Notes under the pieces: generated by a model | What the model was told of the DNA's origin: nothing | What the model saw: the letters and a program-made list of their open reading frames with translations, nothing else | Databases searched by the model: none | Position numbers and translations under genes: made by a program | Shown here: positions 53,688 through 62,838 of the stretch, in pieces | Numbering within the stretch: the first letter of the stretch is position 1 | Layout of the letters: each line of letters starts with the position of its first letter | From: Tropicibacter alexandrii | GTDB taxonomy: Bacteria > Pseudomonadota > Alphaproteobacteria > Rhodobacterales > Rhodobacteraceae | Length of the DNA stretch: 64,000 bases | Direction: 5' to 3' | Assembly: GCF_003667315.2 (NCBI RefSeq) | Contig: NZ_RCTZ02000015.1 | Coordinates: 1-64,000 of the forward strand

Positions 53688-54679
53688 GCCAGAAGAAATA
53701 CCAGGTCGTCGGCATCGGGAATGCCGTGGTCGACGTGATCGCCCGCGCCGAGGATACCTTTCTTGACCATATGGGCATCGAAAAGGGCATCATGCAGCTG
53801 GTCGAGCGCGAGCGCGGCGAGGTCCTGTATGCCGCCATGGGCAACCGCATCCAGACGCCCGGCGGCTCGGTCGCCAACACCATCGCGGGCGCGGGCAATC
53901 TGGGCCTGCGCTCTGCATTCATCGGGCGGGTCAAGGACGACGCGCTGGGGCATTTTTACGCCGATGCGATGACCAATGACGGCATCGATTTCGTCAATGC
54001 GCCGGTCGAAGGGGGCGAACTGCCCACCTCGCGCTCGATGATCTTCGTCTCGCCCGATGGCGAGCGGTCGATGAACACCTATCTGGGTATCTCCGCGGAA
54101 CTCGGCCCCGACGACGTGGCCGAGGATGTGGCGGGCAATACCGACGTGATCTTCCTCGAAGGGTATCTGTTCGACAAGGACAAGGGCAAGGATGCCTTCC
54201 TGCGCGCCGCCCGCACCTGCCGCGCCAAGGGCGGCAAGGCCGGGATCGCGATTTCCGACCCGTTCTGCGTCGAACGCCACCGCGAGGATTTCCTGCGCCT
54301 GATCGCCAACGAGATGGATTTCGTCATCGGCAACGAGGACGAGATCAAGTCGCTGTTCCAGAACAATGATCTGGACAAGGACCTCGCCGCCGTCGCCGCC
54401 ACCTGCCCGCTGGTGGTCTGCACCCGCTCGGGCGATGGTGTGTCGATCATGCGCGACGGCGTGCGCACCAATGTGCCAGTGACCAAGGTCGTGCCTGTTG
54501 ATGCCACCGGCGCGGGCGACCAGTTCGCCGCCGGCTTCATCTATGGGCTCGTGACCGGCGCGGATATGCAGACCGCCGGGCAGATGGGCTCGGCTGCTGC
54601 TGGCGAAGTCATCAGCCATATCGGCCCACGCCCGGAACGCGATCTGAAAGAGTTGTTCCGCGAAAAGGGCCTGATCTGA
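53684..54679 (+). CDS. PfkB-family carbohydrate/adenosine kinase
   Basis: This 331-residue ribokinase fold begins KYQVVGIGNAVVDVIARAED, has the Gly-rich substrate motif GGSVANTIAGAGNLG and the PfkB signature VDATGAGDQFAAGF with the catalytic Asp. Alphaproteobacterial proteins of this length are usually called adenosine kinase, but the family also phosphorylates sugars. It overlaps nth by four bases and is followed by the large palindromic repeat. Confidence 0.9.
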   Translation: MSQKKYQVVGIGNAVVDVIARAEDTFLDHMGIEKGIMQLVERERGEVLYAAMGNRIQTPGGSVANTIAGAGNLGLRSAFIGRVKDDALGHFYADAMTNDGIDFVNAPVEGGELPTSRSMIFVSPDGERSMNTYLGISAELGPDDVAEDVAGNTDVIFLEGYLFDKDKGKDAFLRAARTCRAKGGKAGIAISDPFCVERHREDFLRLIANEMDFVIGNEDEIKSLFQNNDLDKDLAAVAATCPLVVCTRSGDGVSIMRDGVRTNVPVTKVVPVDATGAGDQFAAGFIYGLVTGADMQTAGQMGSAAAGEVISHIGPRPERDLKELFREKGLI

Positions 54680-54690
54680 GGCAACACCCG

Positions 54691-54758
54691 CCCCGGGCCT
54701 GACCCGGGGCCTCATGGTCAAGGTGCATCAAGGTGGAGGCCCCGGGTCAAGCCCGGGG
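54691..54758. repeat. Large GC-rich inverted repeat (REP-like) between the kinase and polA
   Basis: Left arm 54691-54713 and right arm 54736-54758, 23 bp each, pair with one mismatch and a 22-base spacer. Each arm is itself built around CCCGGG. No T-run follows. It sits between two convergent genes and probably acts as a bidirectional transcript end; similar CCCGGG-rich palindromes are common between genes of this order. Confidence 0.75.
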
Positions 54759-54766
54759 CGCGAAGG

Positions 54767-57565
54767 TCAATGGGCCTCGGCCCAATTCGCCCCCTTCCCG
54801 GCATCGACGACCAAAGGCACGTCGAGCTTGATCACCGGGTCGGCTGCGTTTTCCATGACGTCACGCGCGGTGCCGATCAGGTCATCGACCGCGCCCGTCT
54901 CGACCTCGAAGATCAGTTCGTCATGCACCTGCAGCAGCATCTTGGCGGGCAGACCCGCAATCGCGTCGGGCATACGCACCATGGCGCGCCGGATGATATC
55001 CGCCGCCGTGCCTTGAATGGGCGCGTTGATCGCGGCGCGCTTGGCAAAGCCCGCGCGCGGCCCCTTGGCCCCGATCTCCGGCGTGTGGATGATGCGGCCG
55101 AACAGCGTCTCGACCCGTTTGTGTTCCTGCGCAAAGGCGATGGTGTCGTCCATATAGGTCTTGATGCCGGGGAAACGCTCAAAATAGCGGTCGATGAAGC
55201 CCTGCGCCTCGGCACGCGGAATGCGCAAATTGCGCGCCAGACCAAAGCCTGAAATCCCATAGATCACGCCAAAGTTGATCGCCTTGGCCTGCCGCCGGAT
55301 ATCCGGCGTCATCTCGTCCAGCGGCACGTTGAACATCTCTGACGCGGTCATGGCGTGAATGTCCTGCCCCTCGCGGAAGGCCTGTTTCAGCGCGTCGATC
55401 CCGGCCATATGCGCCAGAATGCGCAATTCGATCTGGGAATAATCGAGCGAAACCAGAACCTTGCCCTCGGGCGCGACAAAGGCCTCGCGGATGCGGCGGC
55501 CTTCCTCGCTGCGCACGGGGATATTCTGCAGGTTCGGATCGGTCGAGGCGAGACGCCCAGTGCTGGCCCCGGACTGCACATAGGACGTGTGCACGCGGCC
55601 CGTCTCGGCGTTGATATGTTCCTGCAACGCATCCGTGTAGGTCGATTTCAGCTTCGACAATTGCCGCCAGTCCAGCACGCGGCCCGGCAATTCGTGCTCG
55701 GTCGCGAGGTCCTCAAGGATATCAGCGCCGGTGGCATAGGCCCCGGTCTTGCCCTTTTTGCCGCCGGGCAGGGACATCTTGTCGAACAGGATTTCGCCCA
55801 ACTGCTTGGGCGAGCCGACGTTGAACTTTTCCCCGGCCAGCTCGTGAATTTCCTCTTCCAGCTGCGCCATCTTCTGCGCGAAGGCCCCGGACATGCGCGA
55901 CAGCGTCCCGCGATCCACCTGCACCCCGGCCATTTCCATCGCCTTCAGAACCGGCACAAGCGGGCGTTCCATCGTCTCGTAGACCCGCGTCACGCGCACC
56001 TGATGCAGTTGCGGTTTGAAGGTCATCCACAGGCGCAGGGTGATATCCGCATCCTCGGCGGCGTATTTCACCGCGTCCTCCAACGGGACCAGATCAAAGG
56101 TGATCTGCTTCTTGCCAGTTCCCAGCAAGTCCTTGATCGGAATGGGCGTATGGTTCAAATAGCGTTCCGACAGCGCGTCCATCCCATGCCCATGCAGCCC
56201 GGCATGCATGGCGTAGGACATCAGCATCGTGTCGTCGATCGGCGCGACCTCGATCCCGTAGCGCGAAAAGACCTTCGCGTCGTATTTCATGTTCTGGCCG
56301 ATTTTCAGAACACTGGCATCCTCGAACAGCGGCTTCAGCGCGGCCAGCGCCTCGTCCAGCGCAATCTGCCCCGGCAACAGCGAGTGATCGGCGAACAGGT
56401 CGTCGCCGCCCTGCGCCTTGTGTGTCAGCGGGATGTAGCAGGCCTCGCCCGGATCGATGGCCAAGGAAATCCCGACCAGATCACAGGTCATCTCGTTCAG
56501 GCCCGTCGTTTCGGTATCCACCGCCACGTAACCGCGTTCATGCGCCCGCGCGATCCAGCGGTTGAGCGCCTCCATATCGCTGACCTGCTCGTAGTTCGAC
56601 GGGTCGATGGCGGGCCAGTCCGGCGCGTCGGGGGCATCGGCCACGGGGGCCGGTTCGGGGATCGTAGGGGCCTCGACCCCGATACTGTCGGCGATCCGCT
56701 TGGTCAGGGTGCGGAATTCCATCGCCGTCAGAAACGCCATCAGCTTTTCGGGATCAGGGTCACGCACCTCCAGATCGTCCAGCGTAAAGGGCAGGTCCAT
56801 GCCCTCATCCAACTGCACCAGCTTCTTCGACAGTTCGATCTGCGCGCGCTTTTCGATCAAGGTCTGACGGCGTTTGGGCTGCTTGATCTCTTCGGCCCGG
56901 TCCAGCAACACCTCGAGTGACCCGAATTCGTTGATCAGCAACGCCGCCGTCTTGATCCCGATCCCCGGCGCGCCCGGCACGTTATCGACGCTGTCGCCCG
57001 CCAAAGCCTGCACGTCCACCACACGCTCGGGTCCGACACCGAATTTCTCGATCACGCCCTCGCGGTCGATCAGCTTGTTCTTCATCGGGTCGAGCATCTC
57101 GACCCCGTCGCCCACCAACTGCATCAGGTCCTTGTCCGAGGACAGGATCGTCACCCGCCCCCCGGCCTCGCGCGCCTGACAGGCCAGCGTCGCCATGATG
57201 TCGTCGGCCTCGAAACCCTCGATCTCCTTGCAGGCGATGTTGAAGGCCTCGGTCGCCTCGCGCGTCAACGGGATCTGCGGGCGCAGGTCCTCTGGCATGG
57301 CCTCGCGATTGGCCTTGTACTGGTCATACAGATCGTTGCGGAAGGTGTGCGAGCCTTTGTCAAAGATCACCGCCACATGGGTCACATCGCCCCCGGCATT
57401 GCCCTCGACATAGCGTTGCAGCATGTTGCAAAACCCCGACACGGCGCCAATCGGCAACCCGTCGGATTTGCGCGTCAGCGGCGGCAGGGCATGGAACGCC
57501 CGAAAGATGAAGGCCGAGCCGTCGATCAGATGCAGATGGCATCCCTTGCCAAAGTTCCCCGCCAT
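54767..57565 (-). CDS. polA: DNA polymerase I
   Basis: The protein has 932 residues and carries all three parts. The 5' nuclease domain spans about 1-290 (HLIDGSAFIFRAFHALPPL). The 3'-5' proofreading domain has its acidic residues in VAVDTETTGLNEM and YAAEDADITLRLW. The polymerase domain has DYSQIELRILAHM, the O-helix RRQAKAINFGVIYGISGFGL and QVHDELIFEV. The start at 57565 (MAGNFGKGCHLHL) is preferred; the frame continues ten codons upstream. It replaces RNA primers and fills repair gaps. Confidence 0.97.
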   Translation of the reverse strand: MAGNFGKGCHLHLIDGSAFIFRAFHALPPLTRKSDGLPIGAVSGFCNMLQRYVEGNAGGDVTHVAVIFDKGSHTFRNDLYDQYKANREAMPEDLRPQIPLTREATEAFNIACKEIEGFEADDIMATLACQAREAGGRVTILSSDKDLMQLVGDGVEMLDPMKNKLIDREGVIEKFGVGPERVVDVQALAGDSVDNVPGAPGIGIKTAALLINEFGSLEVLLDRAEEIKQPKRRQTLIEKRAQIELSKKLVQLDEGMDLPFTLDDLEVRDPDPEKLMAFLTAMEFRTLTKRIADSIGVEAPTIPEPAPVADAPDAPDWPAIDPSNYEQVSDMEALNRWIARAHERGYVAVDTETTGLNEMTCDLVGISLAIDPGEACYIPLTHKAQGGDDLFADHSLLPGQIALDEALAALKPLFEDASVLKIGQNMKYDAKVFSRYGIEVAPIDDTMLMSYAMHAGLHGHGMDALSERYLNHTPIPIKDLLGTGKKQITFDLVPLEDAVKYAAEDADITLRLWMTFKPQLHQVRVTRVYETMERPLVPVLKAMEMAGVQVDRGTLSRMSGAFAQKMAQLEEEIHELAGEKFNVGSPKQLGEILFDKMSLPGGKKGKTGAYATGADILEDLATEHELPGRVLDWRQLSKLKSTYTDALQEHINAETGRVHTSYVQSGASTGRLASTDPNLQNIPVRSEEGRRIREAFVAPEGKVLVSLDYSQIELRILAHMAGIDALKQAFREGQDIHAMTASEMFNVPLDEMTPDIRRQAKAINFGVIYGISGFGLARNLRIPRAEAQGFIDRYFERFPGIKTYMDDTIAFAQEHKRVETLFGRIIHTPEIGAKGPRAGFAKRAAINAPIQGTAADIIRRAMVRMPDAIAGLPAKMLLQVHDELIFEVETGAVDDLIGTARDVMENAADPVIKLDVPLVVDAGKGANWAEAH

Positions 57566-57636
57566 GTCCGGCCTCCCGCGCGTGTCGTTTCGCAACTATG
57601 TGCCACGATCCTGCGGCGCGTGCCAGTCGCAGTCTG

Positions 57637-58290
57637 TCAGCTTGAGTGATGGATGAGACGCGACACCGTCACCGCGTAGGGGGTTGGCGTCCACCTGCCA
57701 AAGCGCAGCCCCGCCGCGCGCAGGACCTCGGCCACCCAGACATTGCAGGTGCGCAAAAGATGAAACCGCCCCTCGGCCTCGAAAAACGCATCCCATTCTG
57801 AAAACCCTGCCCCCGGAATCGGCGTCGGATCGGGGGCGGTGGACAAGATCGCGGCACGCAACGCGCGATATTCCTGTGCGGTCAGGCTCAGCTGACGGTC
57901 GACATGCCCTGTCACGTCACCGGCGACAGACACGTGCAAGACAGACCGATCCCCGGTCGCAGGCCTCCAAACGGTTCCAAGGCTCAGGTCGCTGTAACCG
58001 CCGGTCGCCGTGTAAAAGGCCCGCGAGCCCCAGCCGACGACAACCCAATCCACGCCCGGCGCGTCCAATGGCACATGACCTTTCGCAAAGTGGAAGGCTT
58101 CAAGGGTTTCCGCATCGGCAGGCAGCAGGAAATCATAATGGATCGGGCCTGCGACGAGATACACCGTCACCTCTCCCGCCCCACCGCCAGTTTCGCCGTT
58201 GGGCCAGAGGGCGCCGATCAAGGCCGCGATCAAATAGGCGATGATCGCGCCGGGCAAAAGCCAAGCGGCACGCCAGACCGACCGGCGCAG
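57637..58290 (-). CDS. DUF2459-like membrane-anchored protein
   Basis: The protein has about 215 residues with one N-terminal membrane segment (WLLPGAIIAYLIAALIGALW) and a periplasmic domain. HYDFLLPADAETLEAF, then DWVVVGWGSRAFY, then LLRTCNVWVAEVLRAAGLR match TIGR02117/DUF2459. In this group a conserved His and Cys suggest a papain-like fold. The start is unresolved: no good ATG lies between the membrane segment and the upstream zinc-finger gene; CTG at 58290 or TTG at 58257 are candidates, and coupling to the upstream stop is likely. Function is not known. Confidence 0.7.
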   Translation of the reverse strand: MRRSVWRAAWLLPGAIIAYLIAALIGALWPNGETGGGAGEVTVYLVAGPIHYDFLLPADAETLEAFHFAKGHVPLDAPGVDWVVVGWGSRAFYTATGGYSDLSLGTVWRPATGDRSVLHVSVAGDVTGHVDRQLSLTAQEYRALRAAILSTAPDPTPIPGAGFSEWDAFFEAEGRFHLLRTCNVWVAEVLRAAGLRFGRWTPTPYAVTVSRLIHHSS

Positions 58291-58294
58291 ATCC

Positions 58295-58474
58295 TCAGAC
58301 CTTGCCTTCGAAATCCTTGTGCACGTATTTGGCGTCGCAATAGCCGCACTCGACGAACCCCTCGTCATGCGGAATGGCCAGCCAGACGCGCGGATGTCCC
58401 AACGCCCCCTCGCCGCCATCACAGGCGACGCGCCAGGTGTTGACGATCTTGGTCTCGGGGGCTTCGATGGTCAT
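58295..58474 (-). CDS. Small zinc-finger protein (zf-CHCC, NDUFS6-like)
   Basis: This 59-residue protein has C-x9-H and CGYC-type ligands in [17 protein letters not shown] and [13 protein letters not shown]. In alphaproteobacteria it is the counterpart of the complex I accessory subunit NDUFS6. The ATG at 58474 follows AAAAGGGAATGATCCC. It overlaps or abuts the DUF2459-like gene and diverges from the ABC ATPase. Confidence 0.88.
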   Translation of the reverse strand: MTIEAPETKIVNTWRVACDGGEGALGHPRVWLAIPHDEGFVECGYCDAKYVHKDFEGKV

Positions 58475-58548
58475 GGGATCATTCCCTTTTTGTGGCTGAC
58501 GTCCTATGTGCCTTATGAGGCAAGCAACGGCACAGGGCAAGAGACGGC

Positions 58549-59466
58549 ATGACACAGGACGCGATCCGCATCAACGGGCTGAAGAAAACCTACGAGGGTG
58601 GCAAACAGGCCCTCAAGGGGATCGACCTCTCCGTCCCCGCTGGATCGATCTTTGGCCTGCTCGGCCCCAATGGCGCGGGCAAGTCGACCCTGATCAACAT
58701 CCTCGCCGGTCTGGTGACCAAGACCCACGGCAAGGTGCAGATCTGGGGCTGGGATCAGGACGAGAACCCCCGCCAAAGCCGCGCCGCCATCGGCGTCATG
58801 CCGCAGGAGCTGAACCTCGACCCGTTCTTCACCCCGCGCGGCGCGCTGGAGGTGCAGGCCGGTCTGTACGGCGTGCCGAAATCCCAGCGCCGCACGGCGG
58901 ATATCCTTGAAATGGTGGGCCTCTCCGACAAGGCCGAGGCCTATGCCCGCACCCTCTCGGGTGGCATGCGCCGCCGCCTGCTGCTGGCCAAGGCGCTGGT
59001 CCATCACCCGCAGGTCCTCGTCCTCGACGAGCCCACCGCAGGCGTCGATATCGAACTCCGCCAGATGCTCTGGCGCAATGTCCGCCGCCTCAACGAGGAA
59101 CGCGGCATGACGATCATCCTGACCACCCATTACCTCGAAGAGGCCGAGGAAATGTGCGACGAGATCGCCATCATCAACCACGGCGAACTGGTCGCTCACG
59201 ACACCAAGACCAACCTGCTGGGCCAGATCACCGCGAAAACGATGGTCATCACCCCCGACAGTGCGCCCGCCTCGCTCCCGGATCAGCCGGGAATCACCGT
59301 CGAGCAGCGCCGCGACGGCACGCTGGCCTTCACCTACAACGCCTCCGACACCTCTGCCGAACAGGTGCTCGACCTTGCCAAGACAACCGGCTTGACCATC
59401 CGCGACGTCCGCACCGAACAGGCCGACCTTCAAGAAGTCTTCCTGTCTCTCACAAGTTCGCGCTGA
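58549..59466 (+). CDS. ABC transporter ATP-binding protein (ABC-2 exporter type)
   Basis: This 305-residue ATPase has Walker [16 protein letters not shown], signature [16 protein letters not shown], Walker [13 protein letters not shown] and switch His in [14 protein letters not shown] 75-residue C-terminal extension is typical of YadG/CcmA-like exporters. No permease gene follows: the next 143 bp contain only GC-rich repeats. The membrane partner must be elsewhere. Confidence 0.92.
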   Translation: MTQDAIRINGLKKTYEGGKQALKGIDLSVPAGSIFGLLGPNGAGKSTLINILAGLVTKTHGKVQIWGWDQDENPRQSRAAIGVMPQELNLDPFFTPRGALEVQAGLYGVPKSQRRTADILEMVGLSDKAEAYARTLSGGMRRRLLLAKALVHHPQVLVLDEPTAGVDIELRQMLWRNVRRLNEERGMTIILTTHYLEEAEEMCDEIAIINHGELVAHDTKTNLLGQITAKTMVITPDSAPASLPDQPGITVEQRRDGTLAFTYNASDTSAEQVLDLAKTTGLTIRDVRTEQADLQEVFLSLTSSR

Positions 59467-59490
59467 TCCCGGCTTCTTCGGTCCTCAAAT

Positions 59491-59555
59491 ACCTCGGGGT
59501 GAGGCCGCAGGCCGAGGGGCAGAGCCCCTGAAGGGGGTCCGGGGCACAGCCCCGG
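59491..59555. repeat. Cluster of GC-rich palindromes (REP-like)
   Basis: Three hairpins follow each other: CCTCGG/CCGAGG (59492-59517), GGGGC/GCCCC (59516-59528) and CCGGGGC/GCCCCGG (59539-59555). They fill the gap between the ABC ATPase and the HIT gene, both of which end here, and the following 55 bp are also GC-rich. It is likely a bidirectional terminator and a repeat family of the genome. Confidence 0.65.
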
Positions 59556-59609
59556 CGCACGCGGCGCGCAGCCGCAAACCAACCTGCGCGGCGCAGCCGC
59601 CCCGGCAGG

Positions 59610-59978
59610 TCAGGCGCGGGCCAGCATCCGGCCCAGTCCACGGCCCGCAAGGATGTGCACATGCAGATGCGGCACTTCCTGCACGCCGTCGCGCCCCGCA
59701 TTGGCGATCAGACGAAACCCGTCCGCCTCCAGCCCGTTCAACTTGCAGACCTCGCCCACCGCGCGCACGTAATCGACGATTTCCGCATCCGATGCCTCCT
59801 GCGCGAAATGGTCGAAACACACATACGGCCCCTTGGGGATCACCAGCACATGCACCGGCGCCTGCGGCTGGATGTCCTCGAAAGCCAGCGTGTGCTCGGT
59901 CTCCAGCACGGTCTTGTTGGGAATCTCGCCGCGCAGGATCTTGGCGAAGATGTTCTGATCGTCGTAAGCGTAGGCCAT
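59610..59978 (-). CDS. HIT-family nucleotide hydrolase (HINT-like)
   Basis: The protein has 122 residues. The HIT triad is VPHLHVHILAG near the C-terminus, and the N-terminus AYDDQNIFAKILRGEIPNKT is typical of Hint1-like adenosine 5'-monophosphoramidases. The start at 59978 follows CGGAGAG; the open frame runs 19 codons further. It is followed by GC-rich palindromes. Confidence 0.94.
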   Translation of the reverse strand: MAYAYDDQNIFAKILRGEIPNKTVLETEHTLAFEDIQPQAPVHVLVIPKGPYVCFDHFAQEASDAEIVDYVRAVGEVCKLNGLEADGFRLIANAGRDGVQEVPHLHVHILAGRGLGRMLARA

Positions 59979-60031
59979 GTCACTCTCCGAAAGGTCTTTG
60001 ACGCCTGTTGTCACCCAATCCGCGCACAGGC

Positions 60032-61609
60032 TCAATCGGCAAAGAGATGATCCAGCGCCACGATCTCGCGCGCCTTCTCCTCCGGCACGGTCAGGAATTG
60101 CGACACCGCCCGCGCGTTGATCTCGACCCCGTCGATCTCGCGCATGTGCAGGTGATTGTCGAAATCCGCATCCCGGATGCGGTCGCTCTCATGGACCATG
60201 TCATTGCGCACCGTCGGCAACAGCCGCATCAGCGTCTCATACGGGGTGCGGTCCCCGGCCAGCCCGACGCGCATGGCGTGGCCGATCAGGTAGTCGTCCG
60301 AGAACTGGCACTCGATCTCCAAGATCCGCGTCAAGGACCGGTCATTGCCGAAATCCTCCAACAGGTCGAGGTTCGCAGGGTCCATGCAGACCACCAGCCG
60401 GTCGGTGTCGTAATAATCGAACAACATCCGCATCAGCGCCCGCCGATGCCGGTGCCGCTTGCCCATCGTCGACTGGATGCCGCCCAGATCAGGCAGGAAA
60501 CAGCTTTCCTCGTTGAACAGGTACTCGATACACGGGATGTTGGTCATCGTGCGAATGCGATCCACCAACCGCTTGGCCACGTGCCATTTCTTGCACACCA
60601 CGATCAGCAATTCGCGTTCGCGCCCGAGCGAGCTTTCCTTTTCCCAGAACCGCGGGGCAAAGCGCCGCCCGATCCGGCCCTTGGTCGACAGGAACTTGTA
60701 CAGCGACCGCCCCTCGTTCGAGATCTGGAACTTCGTTCCGTCCGATGCGTATAGCACGCCCAGCCGCCGTTTCAGATCGGCCGCCTCGGGGCTGATCTTG
60801 CGCGCGAACAGGAAATCCTGAGACAGCAGCAAGTCATAGTGATCGTTGTAGAACGTCACCGGCAGGCCATAATCCGTGAACATCAGGAAGGTCAGCGTGC
60901 GCGACTGAATCTCATGCTCTGGCACCAGATGGCGCACCAAGGTCTGAAAGAACGTCTCGTCGGGAATCCATGTGGTCGCGAAGAACCGCATCACGTCGCG
61001 GCGCTGCTTGATGAAGTCGAGAATCCATTCGATCGTCCGCCGCCGCAGGCACCACCATTGGCTGCCGATCATCACCTCGATGTCCTGCGGGATCTCGCGG
61101 GTCAGGCCCAGCCGTTTCTGGATCTCGAACATCGCGTAAAACCGGCGTTTCTGCGTGCGTTCGTTGAACCAGTGGCGATAGATCAGCCGCTCTTCCTTCC
61201 AGCCGGTCTTGATCCAGTCGGACTGGAAATAGTCAAAGCTTTCAACATAGTCGCAATCGCGCCGGTCGAGGAACTCATGCGCGTATTCCGCCGACTTGAT
61301 CGCCATGCAATCGCCCGAGAGCATGTAGAAATGCGTGGCGCGCGGGAAGGCCTCGACCGCCGATTGCACCGCGTAGATCGTCGCCTCGACCAGCGACCAT
61401 TCCCCCCAGCCGCATTTGATGCGTTTATGGGCAAAGGTCACGTTGGGGTTGTCGTCCAGCGCGTTGCGGATCTTGCGATAGGCCTCGGGTTTGGCGCGCG
61501 CGTCGAAATGGATCGAAATGTAATCACCGACAGCCGTCAGGCTCTGCGCCTGCTTGATGATGGCGTCAGGGTCCTTATGACACAGCAGTATGAAGGCGAT
61601 TTTTGCCAT
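60032..61609 (-). CDS. GT14-like (core-2/I-branching) glycosyltransferase, second copy
   Basis: The protein has 525 residues. AFILLCHKDPDAIIKQAQSL begins the family domain; HFYMLSGDCMAIKSAEYAHE, GSQWWCLRRRTIEWILDFI and WIPDETFFQTLVRHLVP match the paralogue at 40713. The C-terminal 240 residues are a different unknown domain, with CKKWHVAKRLVDRIRTM and RIRDADFDNHLHMREIDG. It diverges from a sulfotransferase gene across 144 bp of AT-rich DNA. Both copies of this glycosyltransferase in the window therefore have a sulfotransferase neighbour. Confidence 0.8.
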   Translation of the reverse strand: MAKIAFILLCHKDPDAIIKQAQSLTAVGDYISIHFDARAKPEAYRKIRNALDDNPNVTFAHKRIKCGWGEWSLVEATIYAVQSAVEAFPRATHFYMLSGDCMAIKSAEYAHEFLDRRDCDYVESFDYFQSDWIKTGWKEERLIYRHWFNERTQKRRFYAMFEIQKRLGLTREIPQDIEVMIGSQWWCLRRRTIEWILDFIKQRRDVMRFFATTWIPDETFFQTLVRHLVPEHEIQSRTLTFLMFTDYGLPVTFYNDHYDLLLSQDFLFARKISPEAADLKRRLGVLYASDGTKFQISNEGRSLYKFLSTKGRIGRRFAPRFWEKESSLGRERELLIVVCKKWHVAKRLVDRIRTMTNIPCIEYLFNEESCFLPDLGGIQSTMGKRHRHRRALMRMLFDYYDTDRLVVCMDPANLDLLEDFGNDRSLTRILEIECQFSDDYLIGHAMRVGLAGDRTPYETLMRLLPTVRNDMVHESDRIRDADFDNHLHMREIDGVEINARAVSQFLTVPEEKAREIVALDHLFAD

Positions 61610-61753
61610 TCAGGAAACACGATCCCCAGAATTTTCCCGATTGTTTACCGTGATAAGCATGAACGAGCGTTGAATAAACCTGCTTTCTTTGGTTTTTTGT
61701 AACGAGTAAAGCGCCAAAAAGAACAAAGGCGCAGCAAGCCGGAGGCAACGGGC

Positions 61754-62572
61754 ATGGGTTTTCCAGGCACTTGGATGACCGAGAGTGAGAGTATGGTGTA
61801 TCGGGTCGTGCCGAAATGCGCCTGTTCGACCATCGGCCAGATCATGTATTACAGCGATCATGGCGAATTCTTCGACGGCGACATTCACGACGCCACGGGG
61901 GGCCTGCACAAGTGGGCGCGCGAGGAAAGCCAAGCCGCGATCAAGGCCAACGTCAAGACGCGCACCTCGTACACCTTCACCTGCGTGCGCAATCCCTACA
62001 CGCGCATCCTGTCATCCTTCTTCGACAAGATCTGCGGCATCCAGCGCAACGGCCGGCGCTATCGCGGCAACCTCGTGCCGCTTCTGATCCAGAAATACGG
62101 GATCGAGGTCGGCGGCGATGACGGCAAGCAGGAGTTCGACCAGATCCGCAGTTTCCGCCGATTCCTGCTGTTCACCCGCGACACCATCCGCTGGCGCCGC
62201 CCGATGGAGCCCGACATTCACTGGTCGGCCATGGCGGGCCATGTCTCGACCTTCATCGTCAATGGCGGGCGCTACAACAACATCTTCTGGACGGAGAAGT
62301 TCAACGAGGGCATGCAAAGCGTGCTCGACCATGTGAACACGCCCCAGACCATCGACTTGGCCAGCATCCCGCGCTTCAACGAATCCGAGGGGCACGGGCC
62401 GAAACGCGCCCACCCGGTCGAGGATTACTTTGACGACCTGTCGATGCACCTGATGAAGGAAATCTATCATCGGGATTTCGCGCTGTTCAAATACGACTTC
62501 GACGATCCGTCCAACAAGATGCCGATCGGCGAGATCGACTTGGACGAGGTCCACGCCAAGCTGGGCGATTAG
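61754..62572 (+). CDS. Sulfotransferase family 2 protein
   Basis: The protein has 272 residues. The 5'-phosphosulfate loop is RVVPKCACSTIGQIMYYSD and the 3'-phosphate motif FTCVRNPYTRILSSFFDKI, both as in carbohydrate sulfotransferases. No membrane segment is seen, so it acts in the cytoplasm with PAPS. GGAGGC lies before the ATG at 61754; a later ATG at 61793 is possible. It ends four bases into the convergent DUF2798 gene. Confidence 0.88.
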   Translation: MGFPGTWMTESESMVYRVVPKCACSTIGQIMYYSDHGEFFDGDIHDATGGLHKWAREESQAAIKANVKTRTSYTFTCVRNPYTRILSSFFDKICGIQRNGRRYRGNLVPLLIQKYGIEVGGDDGKQEFDQIRSFRRFLLFTRDTIRWRRPMEPDIHWSAMAGHVSTFIVNGGRYNNIFWTEKFNEGMQSVLDHVNTPQTIDLASIPRFNESEGHGPKRAHPVEDYFDDLSMHLMKEIYHRDFALFKYDFDDPSNKMPIGEIDLDEVHAKLGD

Positions 62573-62796
62573 GCCTTGCGCGTGTGCCGCTCGACAAGGC
62601 GGCGCACGTTTGGCGCGACGATCAGGACCGTCGGAAAGGCGATCAGCCAGCTCGACGCCCATGCGCTCATCCACAGGCCAAAGACGCCGTCGACCAGACC
62701 GACCGCGCGCACGGTCGCCACGCCGGACACGACAAGCGACATCAACCCGGACAGAAGCAGGCCGAAAACGACAGGGGCAAATCGGGGTGGAATCAT
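62569..62796 (-). CDS. DUF2798-like small membrane protein
   Basis: The protein has 75 residues with two membrane helices (FGLLLSGLMSLVVSGVATV and AWASSWLIAFPTVLIVAP) and a basic C-terminus (RRLVERHTRKA). The arrangement matches DUF2798. No function is known. It shares four bases with the end of the sulfotransferase gene. Confidence 0.82.
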   Translation of the reverse strand: MIPPRFAPVVFGLLLSGLMSLVVSGVATVRAVGLVDGVFGLWMSAWASSWLIAFPTVLIVAPNVRRLVERHTRKA

Positions 62797-62838
62797 CTTG
62801 GGGCTCCGGTTCAGCGCCCCTTAACTGCACCGATCACG

